Assembly (NCBI RefSeq): GCF_040954645.1
Contig: NC_092807.1
Span: 75,532,021-75,596,020, forward strand
Source: Diabrotica undecimpunctata
Lineage: Eukaryota; Arthropoda; Insecta; Coleoptera; Chrysomelidae
Reading direction: 5' to 3'
DNA: 64,000 bases
Positions 35,714 to 47,200 of this stretch are shown one piece after another. The notes under the pieces are model-generated. The model worked only from the letters and a program-made list of their open reading frames with translations, had not been told where the DNA came from and ran no database searches. The position numbers and the translations under genes were made by a program. Every line of letters starts with the position of its first letter. Position 1 is the stretch's first letter.

Positions 35714-36560
35714 TTAAAACATGTGCCCGTTGGAGGTTTGGGTTTCTTTGAATAACAGATGGACGATTTTGATTTTGAGATGAAAAGGAAGGTCTCTGTT
35801 GGTTGAAATTTGGATTGTTCGAGAAATATTGATTCCTATTAGGGTTCTGATTGTTTTGATAGTTCCATTATTATATTGGTTTTGGTAACCGTGTGGCCTA
35901 GAAAAAGTTTGGTTTGGCTGTACGAAACGTGAAGAGCGGCATTCAGTATTTAGATGACCATTGCGGCCACAATTTGTACATTTTGTAAACTGAGATGAGG
36001 GTCTTCTCATTGATTGAGAGGGTTTAGGAATAGTTGATATAGAATTAGATTTTTGTTCTTCAAAATATGACATTTGAAGTTCACGTCGAATACGATTGCT
36101 TGCTTCAATGAGATCTTTTGGATTTTTAGCCCTAATAATTTGTCCTAGACGGGGTTCTAAACCGGTTAAAAGTGTGTTTAGGGCCATGGTATCGATTAAG
36201 TCAGATTGGGCGGTTTTTTTATCTGGGGATAAATTTGCTATTTGGATCGAGGCATGCATTTGGCCGAGGTCAGGTCTCTACTGTCTCCGAAATGTAGATT
36301 TAGTAATTGTTTTATTTCTGTATAATAAAGTGGTTTTCTAGAATTAATAAGCTGTGCAGCTTTACCTTTGAGTTTATTTTTTACGTGAATCGTTAATAGA
36401 ACGCGCTGATCGCCTGTGGCCATCTTAAAAGCACAGTCGCACGCATCTAAAAATGTAAAAGAGAAATCGGCTCTCCTTTAAATTCTGGGATAAGGGAAAA
36501 TATTTCCGAAAGCATATATGGTTCGATTTCTTGTTGAGTTTGGGAACGTGTCTCGGGCAT
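35714..36560 (-). pseudogene. Gag of the errantivirus-like element, frameshifted
   Basis: The minus-strand start codon is at 36560-36558 (MPETRSQTQQEIEPYMLSEI). A one-base loss in a T-run near 36448 shifts into the frame ACDCAFKMATGDQRVLLTI to about 36265. Another shift leads into 36259-35714, with HASIQIANLSPDKK, IRAKNPKDLIEASNRI and a CCHC zinc knuckle CTNCGRNGHLNTEC (CX2CX4HX4C, near 35980-35940) followed by an Asn/Gln-rich tail. Gag packages the RNA in the particle. The gene precedes pol and lies about 550 bp from the primer-binding site, the normal spacing for the 5' leader. Confidence 0.8.
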
Positions 36561-37105
36561 TTTTTGAGATATTTTTAAAACGAAAATGAAAAATAGTAGT
36601 ACGGAGAAGTATAAAATGTATCAGTATATAAGGAAGAAAAAAATGTGGTGGTATATAAAGGGTAAAAATGTATCAATATAAAAATATCAAATAATATATC
36701 AATAAAAATGTATCAAATCTACCAAATCATCAACTTTTATTTTTTTTATGTATCTTGATTAATTGACTTGCAGTATAGTCAATTTCGTAAATTATTATAA
36801 CAAAATTATTAACGAGATGATTCAAAAACCAGTTACATAAAAAAAGAACATCGGGACGCCTTGTTCTCTCTGCTCAGCTACCAGGGACTTCACTAGGTGT
36901 TCCTTCCGTAAATTACAGGAGTAAGGTTCGGAGATGCTTTTTTCTTTAAGGGTCGTATTGTTCTCTCTGCTCGGCTACCAGGGGCTTCACTAGGTGTTCC
37001 TTCCGTAGATCACAGGAGTGAGGACTTCCGTAGATTCTTTGTTGCGTTAAGAGATGAGAATCCGCCGCTGCCAGTGAATATACACGTGTTCTAGCAACGT
37101 TAACC

Positions 37106-37127
37106 GGATCCTACTGACTTTGCGCCA
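37106..37127 (-). promoter_or_regulatory. Primer-binding site next to the 5' LTR remnant
   Basis: On the minus strand, TGGCGCAAAGTCAGTAGGAT starts directly after an LTR end reading ATCTAACAAT. TGGCGC plus this position is characteristic of a tRNA primer-binding site in Ty3/Gypsy elements. The LTR itself is cut off beyond about 37270, where an unrelated plus-strand Gypsy fragment begins. Confidence 0.75.
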
Positions 37128-37269
37128 ATTGTTAGATCACTAATCACGTATTTGACTTTTTAAAAAAGAACTTTTGTTACACATTAAATATTAAACAATA
37201 GTATAAAATTAAATTAATTTAAAATGACTACAATAATAGCTGGACTGGTCGAAGTTGCAGCGTGTCTCC

Positions 37270-37520
37270 CGCATCATATGCAAGCATCAAAGGAGTAGGA
37301 GCTGTATTGAAACAAAATAATGCAAATGGATACAGTAAGTAAATGGATAGTAAGCCAGTGGCATATTTTTCAAAAAAAATTAACAGAAAAACAAAAAAAT
37401 ACAACATACCTATAACCTATATATAATGTTTAGCTATAAAAGAAGCTGTAAGATTGGCCCCATCTACTTCTTGGAAAAGAGTTTTTAGTATATTCAGATC
37501 ACAAAGCTTTAGAAAATACA
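37270..37520 (+). pseudogene. Gypsy RNase H fragment
   Basis: Broken plus-strand frames give YASIKGVGAVLKQNNANGYS, MDSKPVAYFSKKINRKTKKY and CLAIKEAV, matching the RNase H part of the intact element at 43861 (IGAVLKQ...KPVAYFSKKLN...CLAIKEAI). It is therefore a worn relative of that family, truncated on both sides, and it marks the right boundary of the errantivirus-like LTR remnant. 37520-38147 contains repeated CGGTTATAACGAAC-like pieces that may be the terminal region of the following pogo element; nothing coding. Confidence 0.7.
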
Positions 37521-38147
37521 GTCAAAATCGTTTACAACGACACCGGATATAAAGTACAATCGGATATAACGAACAAAATAGTAGGTCAAATAAAATGACA
37601 TACAAAAAACGCATTTATATTGCTTACAATAAACAAATCGGTTATAGCAAACGCATTTCTTGGAACACTAGCAGTTAAAATATTGGTTATAGGCGTTACA
37701 GCGTACAATTTCAAGTACATATCTGTACCTCAGATGATACAACATCCATTTTTTTCAATTATGACATTTTTACACACTGTATAATAAATAATTATAACCA
37801 ACGCATGATGTAAATGACAGTAGATACAATGTTCAATATAATATTGTTTCCACTTCTTAATAAATAAGGTACTATCCTGTAAAGTTATGAAAATGGACAT
37901 TGTAGTGGTGTATTTCTTACAGGCATTACCGATATTTAGTACCACGATATGAGAAGTAAGGATTTATTAATTTATGGTTATAGTATGTATATAGGCAGGC
38001 ATCTACACTTGATTACTTGTCCTTTAGACATTTAGACCTCCCGAGACGGGTCCATTGTATTACAAAATTCTGTTTATATTACTCCATTTGGCCTAAGCCA
38101 AGAGTTTCTGAATTTGAATTCAGTTGTGTCTAGCCTTCGTAGAAAAC

Positions 38148-39535
38148 ATGTCACGGAAACAATTTACTATTAAGGAACAGTTTGGAATAATTTTCCGAGT
38201 CGATTCCGGTGATTCCGCGAGTTCGATTGCCCGGGAATTTAAAACGTCACGCTTAACAATTGCTGGAATGATGAAACGGCGCGCGGCGAGAGAAAATTAT
38301 TATGCAATTTAATAAGTGTGGAAAAGGAAAACGCGTTCGGTCATCAAATTACAGTGACATTGAAAGTGCTTTGCTCGATTGGTTCAAACAACAACGCGCA
38401 AACAATGTACCCGTGAGTGGGCCGATGCTTCAGGTAAAGGCTGACGCTTTCGCTGTGATTTTGAAGAAGGATTTTAAGTGTAATGCTTCCTGGGTTCAAC
38501 GTTTCCGAGCTCGCCACAACATTGTCCATGGAAAAATTTCAGGTGAGTCAGCAGTTGTTGACATCAACTACAAATGACTGTGTTGAAAATGTGTGGCCTG
38601 CAGTCAGGTCCGGCTATAGCGATGATGAAATTTTTAATGCTGACGAGATGGGGTTATTTTTTAGACTGACACCTGATCACACGTTAAAGTTTAAAGGGGA
38701 GAAATGTTCCCGTGGTAAACTCTCAAAAGAGCGAGTTCCAGTTCTTCTTGCAACCAACATATCCGGTTCCATAAAAAGAAAGCTTTTGGTGATAGGAAAA
38801 AGTAAAATGCCGCGCTGTTTTAAAAGCGTAAAAAATCTCCGTTGATTACGATTTCAATAAAAAAGCCTGGATGACGTCGGCTATTTTTGAAAAGACTTTA
38901 ATAAAATGGGACAGTGAACTTTTACAACAAAAGAAAGACATAATTTTAATTGTCGACAACTGCCCCCCCCCCCAGTTGGCAGGTTAAAACAAATTAAACT
39001 CGTTTTTCTGTTTTTAAAATTGTACGTCCGTACTGCAGCCCATGGACCAAGGAGGTATAAGAAGTCTTAAAGCATGCTTTCGGAAAGAATTGGTGTACAA
39101 AATCATCGAAAAGAGAGAGAATAACGACGATACGAAAGTCAGTATTCTTGACGCTATACTAATGATATCAAAGGCATGGGAATCTGTGCGGAAGGAAACG
39201 ATTATCAACTGTTTTCGTTTTTCCGGCCTAACTAACGACTTACAACCATCAGGAATCGCATACAATGATATTGCACAAACGCATTTGCAGGATGCAGTTT
39301 CCCTTCTCAGTTCTGACTGCTCTGCAGATGACTATATACGAGTGGATGACGAAATAAGTACGAGCGAAGGACTGTCAGATATTGACATCGTACTGAGTCA
39401 CCAAACTAGTGACAAACAAAGTACTGATGAGGCTGATGAAGAATTGGAAGATTTCGGCAAAATCCCTACTGTTGCTGAAGCGTACGCTGCTTGTTCCATC
39501 ATAAGAGCATTTATTCAGACTACTGAAACTTCCTA
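38148..39535 (+). pseudogene. pogo/Tigger-type transposase, frameshifted
   Basis: The start at 38148 (MSRKQFTIKEQFGIIFRVDS) begins a CENP-B/Psq-type helix-turn-helix (SASSIAREFKTSRLTIAGMM). A second HTH (CENPB domain) follows with ALLDWFKQQRANNVPVSGPM and FKCNASWVQRFRARHNI. The DDE_1 core has IFNADEMGLFFRLTPD (first Asp, about 38643), IILIVDNCPPPP (second Asp, 38947-38976; a run of ten or more C replaces the usual AHP) and MDQGGIRSLKACFRKEL (third Asp, 39042-39090). The C-terminus is acidic (DEADEELEDF) and stops at 39535. Four frames are needed, so it is inactive. In the family it moves DNA at TA sites. No terminal repeats are certain. Confidence 0.85.
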
Positions 39536-39948
39536 AAGTGTGAAAGAATCATTATCGATTGTTTCCACATCAATTGAAAAAATGTTTTTTTTTCAGAAGT
39601 TCAATGAAGGTGACAAACAAAAATTACAGACTTTTTTCATTAAATATTCAAGTAAAATGTTGTATTTACATATTTTGTAATACATAAATGTATGTATTTT
39701 TCTTTTTCTTTTTAAAAATAAATAGTATATGTATGCCTACATTTTTATAATACAAAGATTTTGAGAAGCCGTTATATTATGAGCATACTTTCGTTATATT
39801 ATGAGTATACTTTATTGCCTACTTTTACTTATTTCAATACATATTATACATATATGTATGTACATATTTAGATTTACGTAAGTACAATAAACACATATGT
39901 TAAATGTTATGTATAATATTGTTAAGAACATTCAACCGGCGTGGCCCA

Positions 39949-40194
39949 TGTAACGGTTGCATCTCGAAAGCGCCGAGAACTTTCGACAGATGTATCGAGC
40001 ACGGGAAAGGTTGACTCGTCAAACAACGAATTAGAGGTGGGACTACTCAAGATGATTCTAGAACAATACTTTTGGTATATATATGTAACGATGTTATGAA
40101 TAGGGTTTAGATGTAAGATACTATCGAACTGTAAACTTATAAATAAATATATTTATATAAATTCGAACCGCTCGTCTCATTTAAAAACGGTACA
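39949..40194 (+). mobile_element. 5' LTR of an RT-less Gypsy element
   Basis: Starts TGTAACGGTTGCATCTCG and ends AACGGTACA. It has AATAAATATATT near 40141-40153. TTGGTGTCCGGTGTGAG follows and could serve as primer-binding site. The start is repeated at 43626 (TGTAACGGTTGTATCTCG), which identifies the pair. The 246-bp length is set by these ends. 39536-39948 holds no gene. Confidence 0.75.
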
Positions 40195-42960
40195 GTTGGT
40201 GTCCGGTGTGAGATATCAAAATAAATTCAGCAGTGATTTTTGAAAAAGACTTTTGAAAAGTATTGTTTGTCGGGAACATCCGTGTAGTTCGGTAGTGATC
40301 TAAAGAGAACATTTGTAAAATACGTGTGTGCCCGACCAAAGATGCTGCTAGTACAACTTTCAGTAAACAGTTGCGTGAGCAACTAGAAGAACGCGATGAA
40401 GACTGCAGCGAGTCCAAGACGATCCTCCAAGAACGACTGAAGAATGTTCTCAACAAGAACGGAGATAATCCAGAGACATTCCAGTTTCAATCAGCAGAAG
40501 AAACAGTTTTAAAAAAAATGGATAATAATTTCTGAAAACGTCTCGCAAATGATCGAAGAATCTTCTAGAAAAAATGATGATAAATTCGAGAATGTTTCCA
40601 AAAGATTCGATGAAACGTCTCAAATGATTGAAGAAACTTCTCAAATTATTAAAGAAGCGGCTAGAAAAAACGACGAGAAATTCGAAAATGTATCTAGAAG
40701 ATTCGACGAGACTTCTCAAATAATTAAAGAAGTATGTATTCAGAACAATGAGAAATTTGAAGAATTTTCAAGAACATTCGATAAGATACAGAAAATGTAA
40801 ACGACGTAGAAGGGAAGATCAAACAGTTAGAGCATGATAACCAATACAAAAGTGCTACCACCAGTTAATACAGTAGCCTTAGATCCAATAGTGAAAGAAG
40901 AATCACCTAGAGACGAAACGACACATCATATGAGATTCTAATTGCCACAATTTGATGAAAAGTCCTCTTGGTCCATATATCTTAGACAATATAAAGCTAT
41001 TGAGACAGCTAATCATTGGACAGAACAAGAAAAGGCTGTTTCCTTGACTGCTGCTTTACGAGGTGATGCTGCGGATATCCTAAGATCGATTCCTAAGGGG
41101 CAAGAAAAATGTTACCAGACCTTGTTCACTTGACAAGACAAACGTTACGGGGATGCTCCTCTACAACAAGTCTACAAAGTACAAATAAGTAGAATTAAAC
41201 GAGCAAGTGAGAGTTTGCAAGAATTTGAAGCAGATGTTGCTCGTATAGAGCTGTTGGCTTATCCATAAGTACCAGACAACATAACTACACGACTAGCAAG
41301 ACCGAAAGTTTTAGATGAAGCGCTCGCCATTGCCTTGGAGCACGAAACAGCTAGTCAAGCTTCACGGAGCTATCGAGTATGAACCTCTGAAGAGAGCAAC
41401 GAACGAACAAACGTTCGTTGCTCTCTTCAGAGAAACGTACTGAGGAAATCGTACGGAAAGTAGTTCGTAACATGATGCGGAAGAGACGCGAAACCAGATG
41501 TTGGAATGGTGGCGACGTAGGTCACATTCGTCGTTAATTACAATAAAATAATATAACAGATAGAAAGCTAGAACAGATCGAACACTGAGCTCAAAAAGTC
41601 ATTCAAATGCAGAGGCTCGGCCAAGACGGCGATACAGTGCAAATTGTAATCACTGTCTTAGTTAGAAGAACGACTTTTCCCCTTTTAGACGAACCATCGT
41701 CATTAATGATCAATGGCAGCCGCAACAGATACAAGACGCTCAAACAGATGATCCATGTATAAAAAGAGTATTGGATTGGGTGCGTCGAAGTGAAAGACCC
41801 TCTTGGCAAGACATTAGTGCATGTAGTCCAGAAGTCAAGTGTTACTGAAGCCAATGGAATTGCCTAGTGCTAAAAGATGATCTTCTGTATAGAACCTTTG
41901 AGAACGTTGATGGTACAGAAACTAAGCTTCAGTTGATTGTACCTAAAAGTAAAGTGTCAGTTACATGACATTGTATTGCGTCAGTTGCATGACAGTGCAT
42001 CAGGTGGACACTTTGGTATTACGAAGACTTTGCAAATGGTTCGAGAACGGTTCTATTGGGTGGAGTGTAAAGATGATGTAAGAACATGGTGCCGGAAATG
42101 TGAACTGTGTGCAACCAGTAATGGGCCAGTTCGTAAAATAGGGCACCCATGAAACAGTATAATGTTAGTAGTCCTATGGAAAGAGTAGCAATCGACATTG
42201 CAGGTTCATTCCCAGAGACGAATGATGGAAATAAATACATCCTGGTAGCCATGAATTATTTTACGAAATGGACTGAGGCTTATGCGATACCAAATCAAGA
42301 AGCTGCTACCGTTGCAGAGGTATTTGTTAAAGAATTCTTTAGCCGATTTGGTGTTCCATTGGAGATTCACTCCGACCATGGGCGAAACTTCGAGTCGACC
42401 CTTTTCCAAAACGTTTGTAAATTGTTTGGTGTCAATAAGACCAGAACGACACCCCTGCATCCTCAATCAGATGGAATGGTCGAGAGGATGAACCGAACGA
42501 TGGGTAAACACCTGTTCAAAGAGATTGGGACCAGCATATTCATTTATTTCTAATGGCTTACCGCTCGGCCGTGATTAATAATACAGGCCAGACTCCAACC
42601 TGCCTGATGTTACGTCGTGAAGTTCGTTTGCCCTGCGAAGAATATGTCGACCGCCTGAAGTTAAGAATGAACAACATTCATGAACTTGCCCGACGAAACA
42701 TCCAGTTAGCCAATAACATAATGAAATATCAATATGATTCTCGACGCAGAAATGAAAGCTTTGAAGTAGGTAATCTTGTTTGACTTTATAATCCACAACG
42801 TCGTCGAGGCTTGTCTCCTAAACTGCAAAGACAATGGGACGGTCCGTATGAAATTAAAAAGAGAATAAATGACGTAATACACCGAATTAAGAAGTTGCCG
42901 AAAGGGAAACCAAAAGTAGTTCTAATAAATCTTCTTGCACCTTATGCTGGCTCAAATGAA
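40195..42960 (+). pseudogene. Gypsy gag plus integrase, reverse transcriptase deleted
   Basis: 40340-40535 reads KQLREQLEERDEDCSESKTI then LQERLKNVL, a SAP-like N-terminus of insect Gypsy Gag. 40549-40800 is a run of imperfect repeats (KNDDKFENVSKRFDETSQ, three or four copies), probably coiled coil. 40942-41133 has FDEKSSWSIYLRQYKAI and EQEKAVSLTAALRGDAADIL (capsid). CWNGGDVGHIRR near 41502 is a zinc knuckle with one Cys lost. The next recognisable part (41970-42150) is already the integrase zinc domain (HDSASGGHFGITKTLQMV, WCRKCELCA), then the core 42149-42553 with AIDIAG, IHSDHGRNFES and DGMVERMNRTM (D, D, E), and the GPY tail 42790-42960. Protease, RT and RNase H are absent, and frameshifts are frequent. 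Confidence 0.85.
41385..41432. repeat. Perfect 21-bp hairpin inside gag
   Basis: CTCTGAAGAGAGCAACGAAC plus G (41385-41405) and its exact reverse complement (41412-41432), separated by AACAAA. The hairpin interrupts the gag frame after KHETASQ-like sequence. Confidence 0.95.
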
Positions 42961-43625
42961 ACATAAGGAGCACGAACCCTTTAACATGAGATCAAAGATG
43001 ACCGGCGACCAAGCTTTAATGAATTTATGTCAAATTACGCAGAGAGGAGTGCTAGATTCGGCGTGACCACAGAAGTTCAGTAGGATCTTTTTAGTGTTCC
43101 ACATAACGTCTCTCTAGCCCATTATGTTGCCAAAAATCTCATCCGTATTCTATAAGAAATTCGGTCGTTTGGACGAGTTAAAAAATCAGCAGCCTAAGGT
43201 TGGAAGAGGACTCAGATTAGAAGATGGTCCTCGATCTTTGCTGTATATGGTGACAAGGAAGTCGTATACAGACAAGGCAAGCTACTAGGATATATGGCGT
43301 GCCCTAACTAATTTGAAGAAAATCGTGTGCAATTATGACATCAAGAATTTGGCCTTACCAAGATAGGCCATGCACTAGAAAATCTGAATTGAAAGATTAT
43401 CAGAAGCATGCTGGAAGTGATCTTCCGAGAAACCGGCGTACGAATTACTGTGTGTTGCATTAACCCGAAGAGATCGTGTCCTTCACAGTCCGTAGACTGT
43501 TATTTCTTTTTAAGGGGTTTATACAGAGCTGGAGCTCTGTATTCCGCCATACTGGGTCTTCATGTACAGTTGCTGATCAGGACGTTCAGATCTAAGAGAG
43601 GAGCAGTAACGAAATAACTCCCCCA

Positions 43626-43809
43626 TGTAACGGTTGTATCTCGAGATGAGATGATCTACGTTCTCGAATGTTCCGGATGTATCGACCGGGTGACAGATCC
43701 GAGGCGCTAATGCAAGCAGAATAGAGGTGGACTATTTAAGATTATTCTAGTACATAATAACTTGTATATATATGCAGCGCTGATATTAGTTAGTTTAGTT
43801 GATAAGATC

Positions 43810-43860
<51 letters not shown>
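43626..43860 (+). mobile_element. Truncated 3' LTR of the RT-less Gypsy element, ending in (TA)n
   Basis: Starts TGTAACGGTTGTATCTCG like the 5' LTR. Matching landmarks continue (GAATAGAGGTGGACTA versus GAATTAGAGGTGGGACTA). At about 43812 it passes into a TA tract (43812-43860), after which the intact Gypsy element begins. The last part of this LTR is not found after that element (from 48893), so the 3' boundary and any target duplication are lost. 42961-43625 is its 3' untranslated region with no gene. Confidence 0.75.
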
Positions 43861-43864
<4 letters not shown>

Positions 43865-44180
43865 AAAGTAAACCTATGTTTATTTTAAGTGAAACAGCAG
43901 GGCTTAGTTATTTTTAGTTATTTAAAGTTTTAGGTTGTATGACTGTTTAAGTTTTATTGACATTGACATATTGTAAATTGTATGGTACAATTGTCAAATT
44001 ACTTAATGGCGTAAGAAATAGCATTGTTCTTGATTCTCTTTTTAGGTTTGTATATTTGTTAAGTTATTTTAGTTGTTATTATTGTTAATAATTTATATTG
44101 TAGAATTTTAACGATAATAAACTCTTTTTAGACGAATTCAAACTGCTATCTCTTCACATGAATAAGGGTATGATATTACA
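43861..44180 (+). mobile_element. 5' LTR of the intact Gypsy element
   Basis: 320 bp, TGTAA...TTACA. It contains ACGATAATAAACTC (44111-44124) as a possible polyadenylation signal. Its first 207 bp are identical to 48507-48713. The 5' flank is pure (TA)n. The internal region begins CTTATAAATCAAGAAC, which does not resemble the usual TGG-start primer-binding site. Confidence 0.85.
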
Positions 44181-44270
44181 CTTATAAATCAAGAACTTAA
44201 GCTGATAAAAAAAAATATAGTGATAACTATAAATTTCCAAGCCGTTATTTGGATAAAACGATATTTAAGA

Positions 44271-47200
44271 ATGAATTTTACATCAATGAGAATTTGCATG
44301 GCTATAGAAGCAAACAGTAGTGATAGTAAGAAAAATGTATATAAATTTAAGTGGCTGCAGCCAACAGGGTCCCGTTTTTATTATGAAATCCCCTTTGAAA
44401 AACAACTTCAAATTGATCATTCTGAACTATTTCATCTGAAAAAAGTGAAGAATATGTTAGCATCTATGAAAACAAGAGGATCCTTTAGAACATGTACTAT
44501 AGCATTAGAAGACAATTTGAAGGAGATTTATTTTGATTCAGATGGTGATGTGGTTTATCAAAGTGAGTACTTACAACAGACCTTATTACCAGTGTATGAG
44601 AAGATAGAAACAGCTGAACAATTTCCATCATTTGCTGATTTGCTCCAGAAATTTAATGACACAAATTTACCTAAAGTTGAAAAGAAAAATTTAAAAAAAA
44701 TAAAAGATGATTTTGTACTTCGAAATTTTGATGGAAATAATGTTCCAATGAATTCATGGCTCAAGACCTTCGAATCAGAATGTTTGCGATGTGAGGTGGT
44801 TGCTGATGAAGACAAGATTTTGATTCTACGTTTGTTTCTTGATGGAATAGCAAAAGAATGGTTTGAATCAAAAATAATAACATTAGGCTTAGATAACAGT
44901 TTTGAGGTATGGAAAATTAATTTTTTAGATAGTTTTTGTGAAACAGGTTGGCATAATCATAGGCAAGCTTATTCTTTTAGGTATATAGGTGGTAGTATTG
45001 TTGATTATGCGTTTCGTAAAGAAAATTTATTGCTAAATATAAAGAATGATTTTCCCATTGATATACTAATTGATTTAATTGTAACAAATTTGCCAATTTA
45101 TATACAAGATAATATTAATAGAGCTGACGTTACAACAATGGAAAAATTGGTAGGTGAATTACGAAAATTGGAAAGTTTAGTTATAAAAAAGAAGAATAAA
45201 TTGGAGACAAAACCAAATTTTTATCAAAAATCTACTATAATACCAGAAGAACAAAAAACTACTTGTCAATATTGTGATAAAAAAGGATTCCCTGGGAGGT
45301 TTCATCCAGAGGCAATATGCCGTTTAAAGCAAAAAGATAAAAAGGTAACAAAAGAAAACAAATCAAATGATATTAAATATATTAATAATATTGCTATACA
45401 GGAGACATTAAATGAAACAGTAACTGAACAAAAAAAACTAGATTTGCTGCCATTGATCAAATTAAAAGTATTCCTTAATAATAAAGAATTATGTGGAGTT
45501 TATGACCCAGGCTCAAATGTTACTCTTCTGAATCCGAAGGTGGCAAGAAAGTTAGGATTAGATATTCAAGAAGATAGGAATATGTTTAAAACGATAAATG
45601 GCAGAACAAATTTTACAGGAAAACTAATTGCAAAACTGAAAATTAATAAAATTGAGAAAAATATTAATCTTTTTGTAATTAATGATGAATATTTTGAGTA
45701 CGATATTCTACTCGGATTAGATTCTATTTTAAATTTTCAAATGAAACAAGATTTTGATTTAGAGATTTATCAAAGATTATACGGAAAAATTGAAGAAAAA
45801 ATCGAAAAATTTAATTATAATATTAATATTACAGAACACTCCATAAACTTTAATGAGGGAATTCCCACAGAACTTTTTGAAGCAAAATTACAACATTTAT
45901 TGCCATATCAGAAAAATAAAATAGAAATATTACTAAATAAATATGACAATATTTTTGCAAAATATAAATTTGACATTGGGCAGGTTCAAAATAATGAAGC
46001 TCAAATTAAACTTTTAGAACATAAATTTGTTGCAAAAAGACCCTATAGATGCTCGATAGAAGACCAAAAAGAGATAGAATTTCAAATAGGACAATTATTA
46101 AAAGCAAATTTAATAGAAGAATCATCTTCACCTTTTGCAGCACCTGTTACATTGGCTTTTAAAAAAGATGAAGGATCTAAAACAAGATTGTGCATTGACT
46201 TTCGTGAGTTAAACAAATTAATTATTCCTGAACCCCAACCTTTTCCTTTAATTGACGAGATTTTGACCAAAACAAGGAATGCTAGGTTCTTTACTACTTT
46301 AGATATAAATTCTGCTTTTTGGTGTATTCCAGTTCGGATAAAAGATAAATACAAGACAGCCTTCGTTACCCAAAGTGGTCATTGGCAATGGAAATGCTTA
46401 CCTTTTGGGCTTAAAACATCTCCCGCAATATTTCAAAGAATTTTAAGTAATATTATCAGGAAGCATAATTTAAATTCATTTTGTATAAACTACATAGATG
46501 ACATTTTAATATTCTCATTATCATTTGAAGAACACTTAGACCATATAGAAAGACTTATGAAAGCAATTATTGAAGAGGGATTTAGGCTCAAACTTCTAAA
46601 ATGTAATTTTGCAAGAGAAGAGGTTAAATATTTGGGACACATTGTGGGACACAATTCAGTTCGTCCGTTACATGATAATTTAATATCGATCAGAGATTTT
46701 CCAGCACCAGACACGAGAAAAAAAGTACGACAGTTTTTGGGAAAAGTAAATTTTTACCACAAATATATAAAAGATTCAGCTAGGTTATTAGAGCCACTAC
46801 ATAATTTACTTAGAAAAGATATCAAATTCCACTGGTCTTTAAGCTGCCAAACAGCTTTTGATAGGGCAAAGAATATCCTCTGTTCTGAACCTATACTAGC
46901 CATTTTTAACCCAAATGCTCCTACAACTATATATACAGATGCTAGTGTTCTAGGAATTGGTGCGGTTCTGAAACAAAAACAAAGAGATGGAGAAATGAAA
47001 CCCGTAGCATACTTTTCAAAAAAATTGAACAAATATCAAAAAAATAAAAAGGCTATTTTTTTAGAATGCCTGGCAATTAAAGAAGCAATAAAATTTTGGC
47101 AATACTGGCAAATGGGAAGAAAATTTCTCGTTATTACTGATCATAAACCCCTTGAGGGAAGAGAACTTCGTACAAGACCAGATGAAGAATTAGGAGATAT

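Larger units (their letters stand above)
30573..37128 (-). mobile_element. Errantivirus-like Gypsy element with envelope-like gene, broken
   Basis: The order on the minus strand is LTR remnant (ending 37128), primer-binding site, gag, protease-RT-RNase H, integrase, env-like gene, and a purine tract AAGGGGAG near 30580. This gag-pol-env layout is that of Ty3/Gypsy errantiviruses (Metaviridae), old genomic copies of insect endogenous retroviruses. The 3' LTR boundary is not recognisable because no copy of the 5' LTR end is found at the left. Every ORF carries lesions, so the copy is inactive. Confidence 0.8.

Noticed and set aside
37520..38147. Defined terminal inverted repeats for the pogo/Tigger element
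   Set aside because: CGGTTATAACGAAC-like pieces on the left and TTATATTATGAG-type pieces near 39770-39820 on the right are suggestive, but I could not align exact ends or a TA duplication.
44220..44270. Start of the intact Gypsy polyprotein at 44220
   Set aside because: The codon there is GTG. A eukaryotic transcript would normally use the first ATG, at 44271.
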